Below, piece after piece: positions 43,812 through 52,295 of a stretch of 53,959 bases of DNA. Source of the DNA: Paenisporosarcina sp049671445. Its GTDB lineage: Bacteria > Bacillota > Bacilli > Bacillales_A > Planococcaceae. The position numbers and the translations under genes are program-made. The DNA lies in assembly GCF_049671445.1 (NCBI RefSeq), contig NZ_JBATUX010000008.1:1-53959 (forward strand). The letters run 5' to 3'. The notes under the pieces were generated by a model. That model searched no databases. It was not told where the DNA came from and was given only the letters and a program-made list of their open reading frames with translations. Each line of letters starts with the position of its first letter. Position 1 is the first letter of the stretch.

Positions 43812-45539
43812 ATGAATGAACTTTTCTTAACGATGTTTGAACGTCTAGGAATTATTGTGATGATTGCGTTTGTATTAACTCGTTTTCGGTTTTTCCGTCA
43901 AATGATTTATCAAGATAAGCTAGGGAGTAAGCAACAGTTTGCGGCTATTTTGTTTTTTGGTTTTTTTGGTATTATCGGGACGTATACAGGCGTGTCATTC
44001 GATATGAGCACGCTAGACTTTAACCGCTGGGCTGCAGCGACAGGATTGTCGTCTGAAGAAGCAATCGCAAATACGCGGGTCATTGGCGTGGTAATGGCAG
44101 GTTTACTTGGTGGCTATAAAGTAGGGATAGGAGCGGGACTCATTGCCGGGATTCACCGATTTACGTTAGGAGGATATACGGCGCTAGCGTGTGGTCTTGC
44201 TGCAATTGTCGCTGGGGTTCTTGCAGGTGCTTTTCATAAGAAGAATATAAAAAACAAGGTTAGTTATGCGTTTTTTGTTGGTGCTTTAGCAGAGACCATT
44301 CAAATGATTATTATTTTAGTGTTGGCTAAACCTTTCGATAAAGCACTTACTCTTGTTGAGGTTATTGGCATTCCGATGATTTTGGCTAATGGAGTCGGTT
44401 CTGCGTTGTTCCTATTGATTACCAAAAGTGTATTTAATGAAGAAGAAAAAGCCGGTGCGTTACAAGCTCAGAAAACGTTAAGAATTGCAGATCAGACTCT
44501 TGTTTATTTAAGGAAGGGTATGGACGTTGAATCAGCTAAAATTGTATGCGGTATTTTACATAAAGAAATAGAAACAAGCGCAGTTGCGATGACAAATCGT
44601 ACAGAGATCTTGTCCCATGTTGGTATCGGGGACGATCATCATCGGGCGCATTTACCTATACAAACGGATCTAACAAGAAAAGTCATTCAGCAAGGCGAAC
44701 TCATTATTTCTCTGGATCGTTCCATTCATTGTGGCAATAAAAATTGTCCACTTGGCGTTGCAGTTATTGCGCCATTAAAGCAGCGTGGTGAAACGATTGG
44801 CACATTGAAGTTTTACTTTCCTTCAGAAAAGAAGATAACAAACGTTACACTTGAACTCATTTCTGGTTTAAGTATGTTGTTAAGTACACAACTGGAAATT
44901 GCAGAGGCAGATAAGTCATATCAGCTTGCTAAGGAAGCGGAAATTAAAGCGTTACAAGCTCAAATTAGTCCCCATTTTCTGTTTAATACGTTGAATACTA
45001 TTGTCTCGCTCGTTCGAATTGAACCGGTAAAAGCAAGAAAGTTACTTATATCGCTGTCTCACTTTTTGCGTCAAAATCTCAATGTTACCACTGAAACAAT
45101 GACGACACTTGAGCAAGAGCTAAAACATGTAAAAGCGTATTTAGAGATAGAAGAAGCACGTTTTTTTAATAAACTAATCGTTGAATACAACATAGACGAC
45201 AAAATACTGTTAGAAAATATTCCTCCGCTTACATTACAACCAATTGTTGAAAATGCAGTGAAACATGGAATTAAAGATAAGAGCGAGAACTGTTTGATTA
45301 AAATTAGCATACAAAGAGAAAATTCGACGACGATAGTTTGTGTCGAAGATAATGGACAAGGCATGACTCCAGAACGGATTGCACAGTTAGGTAAGGAACG
45401 CGCAGTTTCAGATAGTGGAACTGGAATTGGACTTTACAATGTGAATAGACGATTAACGATGATGTTTGGCGAGGAGAGTACTCTTCGTATTGATAGCGAA
45501 CAAAATAAAGGCACAAAAGTTTCTTTTATTATGGGATAA
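43812..45539 (+). CDS. LytS-family sensor histidine kinase
   Basis: A 575-residue kinase with an N-terminal 5TM-LYT receptor of about six hydrophobic segments (residues 1-210, containing the GVVMAGLLGGYKVGIGAGLIAG motif). A GAF-like domain (about 225-365) and a His_kinase/HATPase module follow. H388 in QISPHFLFNTLNT is the phosphorylated histidine, and the N and G boxes read PIVENAVKHG and DNGQGM. LytS/BtsS relatives sense pyruvate or related signals and control pyruvate transport. The pairing with LytTR regulator and cstA downstream supports that reading. The ATG follows AAAGGTGG. Confidence 0.9.
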   Translation: MNELFLTMFERLGIIVMIAFVLTRFRFFRQMIYQDKLGSKQQFAAILFFGFFGIIGTYTGVSFDMSTLDFNRWAAATGLSSEEAIANTRVIGVVMAGLLGGYKVGIGAGLIAGIHRFTLGGYTALACGLAAIVAGVLAGAFHKKNIKNKVSYAFFVGALAETIQMIIILVLAKPFDKALTLVEVIGIPMILANGVGSALFLLITKSVFNEEEKAGALQAQKTLRIADQTLVYLRKGMDVESAKIVCGILHKEIETSAVAMTNRTEILSHVGIGDDHHRAHLPIQTDLTRKVIQQGELIISLDRSIHCGNKNCPLGVAVIAPLKQRGETIGTLKFYFPSEKKITNVTLELISGLSMLLSTQLEIAEADKSYQLAKEAEIKALQAQISPHFLFNTLNTIVSLVRIEPVKARKLLISLSHFLRQNLNVTTETMTTLEQELKHVKAYLEIEEARFFNKLIVEYNIDDKILLENIPPLTLQPIVENAVKHGIKDKSENCLIKISIQRENSTTIVCVEDNGQGMTPERIAQLGKERAVSDSGTGIGLYNVNRRLTMMFGEESTLRIDSEQNKGTKVSFIMG

Positions 45540-45552
45540 AGGGGGGAAGAAC

Positions 45553-46284
45553 ATGGACAATTTGATTCGCGTTTTAGTTGTAGATGATGAACATTATAGC
45601 CGTGATGAACTCAAGCATTTATTAGGTGAGTTTGCATCCGTGCAAATCGTAGGAGAAGCTGATTCTGGTGAAGATGCAATTGTTAAAGCGCTCTACCATC
45701 AACCCGATGTAATTTTCCTCGATGTTGAAATGCCGAAAATGAATGGGATGGAAGTGGCGAAGGCATTAATGGAGTTGAAAAAGAGGCCGTTAATTATCTT
45801 TGCAACAGCCTATCCACATTTTGCAGCTGAAGCATTTCGATATGAAGCAACTGATTATTTGCTGAAACCCTATGATGAAGAACAATTGCAACAGACCATA
45901 CAACGAATCGAGAAATTACTTGCTAATTCCTCTGAGAATGAAGTAACTAAACCACTAGGAAAACTAGCGGTTGAAGCAGAAGGCGAAATCTTTTATTTAG
46001 AGCCGAAAGAAATTATCTATATTTACCGAGATGAAAAAGTATCGAAGATCATAACCACTACACAAAGTTATGAAGTTCGTACATCATTAAAGGAGTTAGA
46101 GAGTCGATTGATCCCTTTCTCCTTTTTCCGAATCCACAAGAGTTTTCTTGTTAACTTAACTTATGTAGCACGCTTAACACCTTGGTTTAATGGAGCTTAT
46201 GAAGTAGAAATGGTTGGAAGAGAAGAAATGCTATCGGTTAGCCGTAATTATGTGAAAGCTCTTAGAGGACGCCTTGAAATATAG
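45553..46284 (+). CDS. LytTR-family response regulator
   Basis: A 243-residue regulator. The receiver domain has acidic pair D11-D12 and phosphoacceptor D57 (VIFLDVEMPKMNG), and the C-terminal LytTR DNA-binding domain spans about 145-243 (FFRIHKSFLVNLTYVARL; LSVSRNYVKALRGRL). LytTR domains bind direct repeats about two helical turns apart. It is cotranscribed with the kinase (13 bp gap, GGGGGGAAG ribosome site). A direct repeat upstream of cstA is a candidate target. Confidence 0.93.
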   Translation: MDNLIRVLVVDDEHYSRDELKHLLGEFASVQIVGEADSGEDAIVKALYHQPDVIFLDVEMPKMNGMEVAKALMELKKRPLIIFATAYPHFAAEAFRYEATDYLLKPYDEEQLQQTIQRIEKLLANSSENEVTKPLGKLAVEAEGEIFYLEPKEIIYIYRDEKVSKIITTTQSYEVRTSLKELESRLIPFSFFRIHKSFLVNLTYVARLTPWFNGAYEVEMVGREEMLSVSRNYVKALRGRLEI

Positions 46285-46318
46285 AAGTTTTTACTTAATG
46301 AAAATACGGAAATATAGA

Positions 46319-46650
46319 GAAACGCCGATAGACGACAAAGAACCGCTCATAGCCAAGTCTTTTGCGCCGATAGTCGACAAAAATCCGCCGATAGCCAAGT
46401 CTTTTGCGCTGATAGACGACACAACTCCGCCGATAGCAAATATCAACAGTTAATATAAACCACCAAAACCAAGAATCTGATTTGATAAGGACATCCACAA
46501 AAGCGGATGTCCCCATTTTTGTTAAACCGCTGATAGACGACACGAAAGCGCTGATAGACGACAAAGAACCGCCGATAGTCGACAGAAAACCGCCGATAGC
46601 CAAGTCTTTTCCGCCGATAGTCGACACAAATCCGCTCATAGAAAAAACCC
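46319..46650 (+). repeat. 21-bp phased repeat array, CGCCGATAGTCGACA type, two blocks of six
   Basis: ATAG marks units at 46328, 46349, 46370, 46391, 46412 and 46433, then 46533, 46554, 46575, 46596, 46617 and 46638: every step within a block is exactly 21 bp. Unit left halves are CGCCGATAG, CGCTGATAG or CGCTCATAG. Right halves come in two forms, (T/A)CGACAAA or CCAAGTCTTTT. The blocks are separated by 100 bp (46433 to 46533) containing a hairpin, and a second hairpin follows the last unit. It fills most of the gap between the LytT-type gene and cstA. Confidence 0.9.
46488..46520 (+). terminator. Hairpin between the two repeat blocks
   Basis: Perfect 8-bp stem GGACATCC / GGATGTCC with an 8-nt loop, followed by CCATTTTT. 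It can serve as terminator for the lytS/lytT-type operon. Confidence 0.7.
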
Positions 46651-46657
46651 TCTACAT

Positions 46658-46693
46658 CCAGAGACTTCAACTTCAGTTGGAGTCTCATTTTAT
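46658..46693 (+). terminator. Hairpin after the second repeat block
   Basis: An 11-bp stem with one G-T pair (GAGACTTCAAC / GTTGGAGTCTC) and a TTCA loop, followed by ATTTTATTT. Confidence 0.75.
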
Positions 46694-46764
46694 TTGGAAA
46701 ATTTAATATTCTGATATTGTATACACATTTCACTCCTTTATATGAACCTCTTAATCTTCCAAAC

Positions 46765-46806
46765 TGACATGTTGTCACGCAAATGACCTATTTTTGTCAC
46801 ATAACC
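46765..46806 (+). promoter_or_regulatory. Candidate LytTR-type operator of cstA
   Basis: TTGTCAC occurs at 46772-46778 and 46794-46800, a 22-bp direct repeat within the longer pattern TNTTGTCACNNAA. This is the arrangement expected for LytTR response regulators. The first copy is also part of the palindrome TGACA-TGT-TGTCA (46765-46777). The site is 45-80 bp upstream of the cstA start. Promoter hexamers are poor: TACAAT at 46809 has no -35, consistent with activation. Confidence 0.55.
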
Positions 46807-46816
46807 TCTACAATAA

Positions 46817-46830
46817 TGTAAACGTTTTCA
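46817..46830 (+). promoter_or_regulatory. cre site for CcpA upstream of cstA
   Basis: TGTAAACGTTTTCA matches the catabolite-responsive element consensus (TGWAARCGYTWNCW) at every position. It overlaps the expected transcription start, so CcpA should repress cstA when preferred sugars are present. Confidence 0.8.
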
Positions 46831-46850
46831 TTATGAGGAGGGGGAGTTAT

Positions 46851-48302
46851 ATGTATACTTTTATTGGCGGTCTTATTCTATTAGTCGTAGGGTATTTCAC
46901 GTATGGTAAGTTTGTTGAAAAGATGTTTGGTGTTAAAGAGGATCGAACAACACCTGCATATGTCAATAGCGATGATGTAGATTATGTACCAATGTCTACG
47001 AAAAAGAACGCATTAATTCAGTTGTTAAATATTGCTGGTGTTGGACCGATTTTCGGACCAATTATGGGAGCACTTTATGGACCAGTCGCATTTATATGGA
47101 TTGTGTTTGGTGCGATTTTTGCAGGAGCGGTACATGATTATTTGACTGGCATGATTTCAATTCGTAATCGTGGTGCACATCTTCCCGAATTAGCAGGTAA
47201 ATTTTTAGGGAAAGTCATGAAACATGTAGTAAACGTCTTTGCAGTTTTACTTCTACTATTAGTAGGAACTGTGTTTGTATCTTCACCAGCAACCTTGCTG
47301 TACAACTTAATGGATGGTTGGATGGCAATGGGCGTAATTCTTGCAGCAATTTTTATTTATTACATACTAGCAACATTACTTCCGATTGATAAAATTATCG
47401 GACGTTTCTATCCGTTCTTTGGCGCATTGCTAATTATTAGTGCGGTAGGTATCTTGATTCAATTAGTACTAACGGGTGCTCCAATTCCAGAGTTAACATT
47501 GAAAAATATGCATCCTGATAATCTTCCAATCTTCCCACTGTTGTTCTTGACGATATCGTGTGGAGCTTTATCTGGATTCCATGCAACACAAACTCCTATC
47601 ATTTCTCGTACAACTCAAAGTGAGAAACAAGGACGCAAAATTTTCTATGGCATGATGATTGCTGAAGGGGCTATCGCCATGATCTGGGCTGCAGCTGCTA
47701 TGAGTCTTTTCAACGGCTACGATGGATTAAACGATATGCTTGCAAACGGCGGACCAGCTGGAATTGTAAGTGAAGCTTCTACATTATTGCTAGGTTCAAT
47801 TGGGGGCACATTAGCTATACTTGGTGTCATCATTTTACCAATCACTTCAGGAGATACAGCATTCCGTAGCGCTCGAATGATTATTGCAGATTACTTCAAT
47901 CTTTCACAAAAGAAGATCATGAGCCGATTATGGATTGCACTTCCACTATTCGTTTTATCTTTTGCACTTACGAAAATTGACTTCACATTATTATGGAGAT
48001 ATTTCTCTTGGGCAAATCAATCCACAGCAGCTATCGCATTGTGGGTAGGAGCAATGTATTTGTTCATCGCTAAGAAAAACTACTGGATCGCTATGATTCC
48101 AGCCGTATTCATTACGATGGCGACAATGACGTACATTATAAATGCTCCAATAGGATTTGGTTTATCACTTAATGCAGCATACGTTGGAGCTGCAATTATA
48201 ACCATTATTATTATCTTGTTGTTCTTTAAAGCAGCTAAGAAAAATAGAGCAGATAACCTACCTCTAGAAGTAGATGTCTCATCTTGGAGTCGTACTGAGT
48301 AA
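46851..48302 (+). CDS. cstA: CstA-family carbon starvation/pyruvate transporter
   Basis: A 483-residue integral membrane protein with about 13-16 hydrophobic segments. CstA signatures include NIAGVGPIFGPIMGALYGP (about 59-77), GAVHDYLTGMISIRNRGAHLPE and SGFHATQTPIISRTTQSE. E. coli homologues CstA and BtsT carry pyruvate (and peptides) with protons. Next to a LytS/LytT-type pair, this parallels the BtsSR-btsT pyruvate system. The ATG at 46851 follows GAGGAGGGGGAG; a longer frame beginning upstream overlaps the promoter. Catabolite control by the cre site is likely. Confidence 0.93.
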   Translation: MYTFIGGLILLVVGYFTYGKFVEKMFGVKEDRTTPAYVNSDDVDYVPMSTKKNALIQLLNIAGVGPIFGPIMGALYGPVAFIWIVFGAIFAGAVHDYLTGMISIRNRGAHLPELAGKFLGKVMKHVVNVFAVLLLLLVGTVFVSSPATLLYNLMDGWMAMGVILAAIFIYYILATLLPIDKIIGRFYPFFGALLIISAVGILIQLVLTGAPIPELTLKNMHPDNLPIFPLLFLTISCGALSGFHATQTPIISRTTQSEKQGRKIFYGMMIAEGAIAMIWAAAAMSLFNGYDGLNDMLANGGPAGIVSEASTLLLGSIGGTLAILGVIILPITSGDTAFRSARMIIADYFNLSQKKIMSRLWIALPLFVLSFALTKIDFTLLWRYFSWANQSTAAIALWVGAMYLFIAKKNYWIAMIPAVFITMATMTYIINAPIGFGLSLNAAYVGAAIITIIIILLFFKAAKKNRADNLPLEVDVSSWSRTE

Positions 48303-48385
48303 TGGGCTGCTGCAGTCCGAATTACCGTAAGACTGTTAATGAACAAGAGGAAATAATAAATAAAAAAGGGATGGATACACCACCC

Positions 48386-48454
48386 ATGGCATTAAAAATA
48401 GTATTAACTCTTACCTTTATAGCAGGTATCTTACTAGCTGTATTTATCAAATGA
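48386..48454 (+). CDS. Possible 22-residue membrane peptide after cstA
   Basis: ATG at 48386 encodes MALKIVLTLTFIAGILLAVFIK, a single hydrophobic helix with lysines at both ends; an in-frame ATG at 48371 would add five residues. The ribosome site (GGGATGG) is weak and somewhat distant. The stop abuts the terminator stem. It could be a small partner of CstA or a chance frame. Confidence 0.3.
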   Translation: MALKIVLTLTFIAGILLAVFIK

Positions 48455-48497
48455 AAAAGTGCGCGAGCAATCGCGCACTTTTTTTGTGGAGAATTTA
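48454..48497 (+). terminator. Bidirectional terminator, duplicated copy 1
   Basis: Stem AAAAAGTGCGCGA / TCGCGCACTTTTT with loop GCAA, then TTTGTGGAGAATTTA. It ends cstA on the plus strand and the beta-propeller gene on the minus strand. Apart from the loop, the 44 bp are identical to 51180-51223. Confidence 0.92.
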
Positions 48498-48535
48498 AAC
48501 AACTGCCGATTTTAAAAATCTACTGCAAGGAAATA

Positions 48536-50857
48536 TTAGTGAAATCCACGATTCCCGTTTGCAACTGTAACCCTTACTTCATTTGAGCTATATGTTTTAT
48601 TATTGAGTTCTGCCTTAATGGTGACTGTAGAAGTTCCAGGTTTAATTCCTATTAATTGTGAATCTGAATTAATTTCCAACACATCAGGATTGCTTACAGA
48701 GATGGTGTACTGGTTATCACTCAATACAACTGATTCACCATTCACTAATTTTGCAGTGACGGTTGGCTTCACTGGCAGCCCCGTAATTAACTTGTTCTCA
48801 AGCTGCAATTCTATTTGCTTTACCTTCACTGACATTTTATATAAGTGAGAGCCGATTGCATAATAAATACTTCCATCTTCAGATAAATCCATTAGTTGAA
48901 CTGAATCTTCTACTAGTTGTTCAGATTCCAATGTTTCTGGATTCACCACAGTCAGTTTTCTACCGAGTGTAGTATAGAGATTTCCATCTGGTCCCCATTT
49001 CAAATAATATGGTCTTAATTTAGATGAGTTATAAGCAGTGTCATAAATTTCTTTACTTTTAACAACTTCATATGTTTCTGGATTCATGGCAAAAATGGTG
49101 CCTTCTATCAATCCCCAAAGGAGACCGTCCGGACCAAACGAAAAATCTCCGATTGTCAGAGTAGGGGAATCCAGACCTGGGATATCTGGTTTGAATTCAG
49201 CTATTTTCTCTCCTTTTTCAACATCAAAAACGAACATCTTGGCTTCTGTTTCTACCGGGTTACTGCCAAAGCCTCCGTATATTGAAGTACCGCCAAATAC
49301 TTTCCCGTCTTTGTAAGCTAGTCCAAAAATACTTTGGTTCTCAACGATATTCCGGTATGTTTGCGATTCAACTGTAATCTCTCCATTTTCCCCTGCTGTT
49401 TCTTCTAGAATAGTCAATGCACCGCCATGCTTTCCATTGCCCGGGAAAGTCCCGATAAAGAGTTTCCCATCTCCGCTTGTCATTGCGAATGGACGGTCTT
49501 GGTCTGACTCAATATCCAGGTAGAGACCCGGATTAGCTTTGCCATATTCATCATATTCTATCGGCAGCTTAGGATCGTATCGATACATTTTAGCTCCAGT
49601 ATAGGTTCCGAAATAAACCTTCCCGTCTAATTGATTAATTCCCTCTGTCTGGTGGAAGGAAAAGTTTGTGTAGGTGTAAGCTTGCTGTTTTTCATCATAA
49701 ATACTAAGTCCCCGCTGATAGCCGCCTGAATATACTTTGCCATTAATAGCTGCCAGCGCATTGATGGTTGCTCCTTGTGCATCAACGTCAGGAAAATGCA
49801 CGGAATATTCCTTTGTTTCTGGATTGAAGAAAAATGAATCAGTAAAAGCAGTCATACCTGCCAAAACAGTTTCTCCAGTACTTAATGTAAGCCAGTTATG
49901 CGCTTTTACTGCAGTGGAACCAGGTAGAGAAGGAATATTTTCCACCTTGTCTATTGTGTCGGTTGCTATGTTATAAGAAAATAATTGATCTTGGAGTTTG
50001 TAATAAATTAAATCTGGATTGTATGGAGATGGCGATGAAATTTTACTTTGGAAAGAAATTGTACGGATATGCTCTTCTGTAGCTTCATCAATGACAAATA
50101 ATTGGGAAGCCCCATGAACAAACAATTTCCCATCATAAATCGCAATTTCAGAAATTGTTCCGCTTTTCCCTGAAGTCGGAATTGGGATATCCTTCTTTTC
50201 ACCAGTAGAACGGTCGTAACGGACGACTCCAGAGATAGTACCAATTCCAGTGTACACGTACTTATCCGTTACTCCTAACCCACGAGCATATTTTTGACCT
50301 TCTTTCATTGGTCCTAAATCTTTAAAACTATTGCTCTCGATGTCATATTCAAAAACTTTTGATTCATCGTAGGTAGCGCCGTATATTTTTCCGTCGGTAC
50401 TGCTCTTTAAATCCCAAACGAAATCATCAGATGGATTTTTGCCGATGGTTTCCATTCGGTTTTCATCAGGAAGATAGCGGTAAAGAATACCGTTCATCGT
50501 GCTTGCAAAATACACGTTATTATCGCTTCCGACCGTCATTGCCCAAATAACATCTGAATGCGGAATCTGTTGTGAAAACTTCCGCTCGCCAGTTTCAGCA
50601 TTAACGGCATAAAATACGGCAGGCGTTCCAGTAACAGCAATATACTGCAAATTTTCACCTTTACTGTTCTGACCGTAGGCTGCAACTTGAGATAATGGGC
50701 TCTTAACTGCTTCCCCTAAATCCACGGGCTCTTCAAACTGATCTTTCACTGAAAACCTTTGTTCTTTTGCATTAACTGCTTGAGATGAGGCAAATGGCAT
50801 TACTGTTGTAATGACCATAATTAACAAGGTGACGATAATACTAATTTTAAATTTCAA
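48536..50857 (-). CDS. Secreted beta-propeller protein with C-terminal Ig-like domain
   Basis: A 773-residue protein. A signal peptide (MKFKISIIVTLLIMVITTVM..., cut near VNA-KEQ) is followed by repeated blades containing DGK(V/I)Y, NVYFAST and DG-LWG-type motifs (about 60-660), as in WD40, SMP-30 or PQQ-like propellers. A bacterial Ig-like (BIG2) domain follows at about 690-770 (GIKPGTSTVTIKAEL). There is no anchor motif. TTG 50857 is the start: AGGAGGAG lies 5 nt upstream. The function is unknown; propellers of this type bind sugars, metals or proteins. It is bracketed by duplicated terminators, suggesting insertion. Confidence 0.82.
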   Translation of the reverse strand: MKFKISIIVTLLIMVITTVMPFASSQAVNAKEQRFSVKDQFEEPVDLGEAVKSPLSQVAAYGQNSKGENLQYIAVTGTPAVFYAVNAETGERKFSQQIPHSDVIWAMTVGSDNNVYFASTMNGILYRYLPDENRMETIGKNPSDDFVWDLKSSTDGKIYGATYDESKVFEYDIESNSFKDLGPMKEGQKYARGLGVTDKYVYTGIGTISGVVRYDRSTGEKKDIPIPTSGKSGTISEIAIYDGKLFVHGASQLFVIDEATEEHIRTISFQSKISSPSPYNPDLIYYKLQDQLFSYNIATDTIDKVENIPSLPGSTAVKAHNWLTLSTGETVLAGMTAFTDSFFFNPETKEYSVHFPDVDAQGATINALAAINGKVYSGGYQRGLSIYDEKQQAYTYTNFSFHQTEGINQLDGKVYFGTYTGAKMYRYDPKLPIEYDEYGKANPGLYLDIESDQDRPFAMTSGDGKLFIGTFPGNGKHGGALTILEETAGENGEITVESQTYRNIVENQSIFGLAYKDGKVFGGTSIYGGFGSNPVETEAKMFVFDVEKGEKIAEFKPDIPGLDSPTLTIGDFSFGPDGLLWGLIEGTIFAMNPETYEVVKSKEIYDTAYNSSKLRPYYLKWGPDGNLYTTLGRKLTVVNPETLESEQLVEDSVQLMDLSEDGSIYYAIGSHLYKMSVKVKQIELQLENKLITGLPVKPTVTAKLVNGESVVLSDNQYTISVSNPDVLEINSDSQLIGIKPGTSTVTIKAELNNKTYSSNEVRVTVANGNRGFH

Positions 50858-50999
50858 AGCTTCTCCTCCTGTGATTAGGTTTATCTTGTTATCGCTATCA
50901 CTCATTCAAACTCTAATTAGCATGTGGATTATTATGAATCTATTTATCAACTATTCATGAAAATCACTCCTTTCTTTAGTTTCCTTTACTGTCATATTT

Positions 51000-51028
51000 A
51001 TACTATTAACTGTAAAAATAATTGTCAA
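51000..51028 (-). promoter_or_regulatory. Promoter of the beta-propeller gene
   Basis: On the minus strand, TTGACA (51028-51023), 17-bp spacer, TAGTAT (51005-51000), with TATAAA just after. The leader would be about 135 nt. It contains a good ribosome site followed by a three-codon frame (Met-Asn-Ser-stop, 50958-50947). The remainder of 50858-51179 shows no gene. Confidence 0.65.
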
Positions 51029-51179
51029 TATATTTTGTATTTTCTGAATATTAAAGGTTCTATCATCCTATATATGTAATTAATTTCTAGTTTTTAAGAA
51101 CTACTTCAAACTCTGTTTCAGCAGTATTCTAAACTTCGGTGGTCTAAATCACAGTGAAATTGTCAAAGGAGAAAACAGA

Positions 51180-51223
51180 AAAAAGTGCGCGATTGCTCGC
51201 GCACTTTTTTTGTGGAGAATTTA
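51180..51223 (-). terminator. Bidirectional terminator, duplicated copy 2
   Basis: The same 44-bp sequence as 48454-48497, except that the loop reads TTGC instead of GCAA (its reverse complement). It terminates the cupin gene on the minus strand. Confidence 0.92.
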
Positions 51224-51254
51224 TACTGTTGCTTATGCATCCATAACTCAAGTT

Positions 51255-52067
51255 CTACATATTTTTACTTTGTTGAAGAAGTTTCGATTCTCCTGTACGT
51301 TCCCATTCTTCTACTATTTCATATGCTTTTTCAGGAGAGTAGCCTTTCCCCACAAGAACTCCCATTAGAATAAATTCTTGAAGTATGTGTGTAGAATTTA
51401 TTCCTCTTTTAACATCCTCTAATCCTTCTTTTACTAGAAATTCAGTGTGCTTTATCCATTCATCTGGAGTCTTCCCAGAAATAACGGTCTTTCCATTGCC
51501 AAGACCGTGCCCTTCTTCGGCAGCTATTGCATCTGCTTTGGTAACATGAACGGTGCCAAATGGATGGTTAGGAGGAGCATATATGGAGTAAAGTTTTAGT
51601 GGGATAGTACCTGTATTGGTTAGATTATGCCATGTTCCAGCAGGTAGCATGATGGCAGAATCATCATAGACATGTCTTTCAAAGTTTAAATTATCTCTAC
51701 TCTTGCCCATTTGAACAATGCCCTGTCCCTGTTCAATACGAAGGAATTGATCAACGTCAGGATGCATCTCCAAACCGATATCTTCGCCAACATTGAGACT
51801 CATTAAAGTAACTTGTAAATGTTTTCCGGTCCATAAAGCAGTACGATAGGTATTGTTTTGCTTTGTTGCTTCATTGATGTTAATGACAAATGGTTTTGGT
51901 CCATAATCTTTTAACGAAATAATGCTCTCACCATTGTAAGAGCGAAAAGAATCGTTTACATGCTGGATTCTCTGAGGACAAGCCCAGCACACAGATTGTC
52001 CTCCATAGTTATACATTGGTGGATTAGCATAATGAGGATATTGATACATATGAGGATGATAGTACAT
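51255..52067 (-). CDS. Cupin protein, probable spore coat or sporulation protein
   Basis: A 270-residue protein. The first 25 residues are Tyr/Pro/His/Met-rich (MYYHPHMYQYPHYANPPMYN), like many spore coat proteins, followed by CWACP. A single cupin barrel follows (about 75-170) with GLEMHPDVDQFLRIEQGQG and LPAGTWHNL. The second histidine of the usual HxH is replaced, so metal binding may be altered. The helical C-terminus (150-residue end) is unrecognised. The upstream sigma-K-like promoter supports late mother-cell expression. AAGGGA precedes the ATG. Related to YrkC-type cupins by appearance. Confidence 0.8.
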   Translation of the reverse strand: MYYHPHMYQYPHYANPPMYNYGGQSVCWACPQRIQHVNDSFRSYNGESIISLKDYGPKPFVININEATKQNNTYRTALWTGKHLQVTLMSLNVGEDIGLEMHPDVDQFLRIEQGQGIVQMGKSRDNLNFERHVYDDSAIMLPAGTWHNLTNTGTIPLKLYSIYAPPNHPFGTVHVTKADAIAAEEGHGLGNGKTVISGKTPDEWIKHTEFLVKEGLEDVKRGINSTHILQEFILMGVLVGKGYSPEKAYEIVEEWERTGESKLLQQSKNM

Positions 52068-52096
52068 TTTCCCAATCCCTTCACAGTTTATAAAAT

Positions 52097-52126
52097 TATC
52101 CTATGCTACTTATGAAAGGGATGTGC
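52097..52126 (-). promoter_or_regulatory. Sigma-K-like promoter of the cupin gene
   Basis: On the minus strand, CATAGGATA (52105-52097) matches the sigma-K -10 consensus CATANNNTA, and an AC (within GCAC, 52126-52123) lies 17 bp upstream, matching the -35. The start codon is 30 bp downstream. Confidence 0.6.
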
Positions 52127-52295
52127 TTTTGAAAAATATCATCCTACGTATTCAAAGTCCAGGTTGAGGAGTTCATTCCGTTACTGCAGGAAGCACTTTC
52201 CAGTCTTTTTACAAATCATTCCTTATGTTAGGTATAAAACAGGTACCTTGAATCGTAAAATGAAGATATGAGTGTAAAAATTTGGAGGGGATGAA

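Noticed and set aside
46295..46778. Overlapping minus-strand open frames through the 46-kb repeats
   Set aside because: They arise because the 21-bp unit (7 codons) lacks stops in two frames; no ribosome sites and both frames are equally open.
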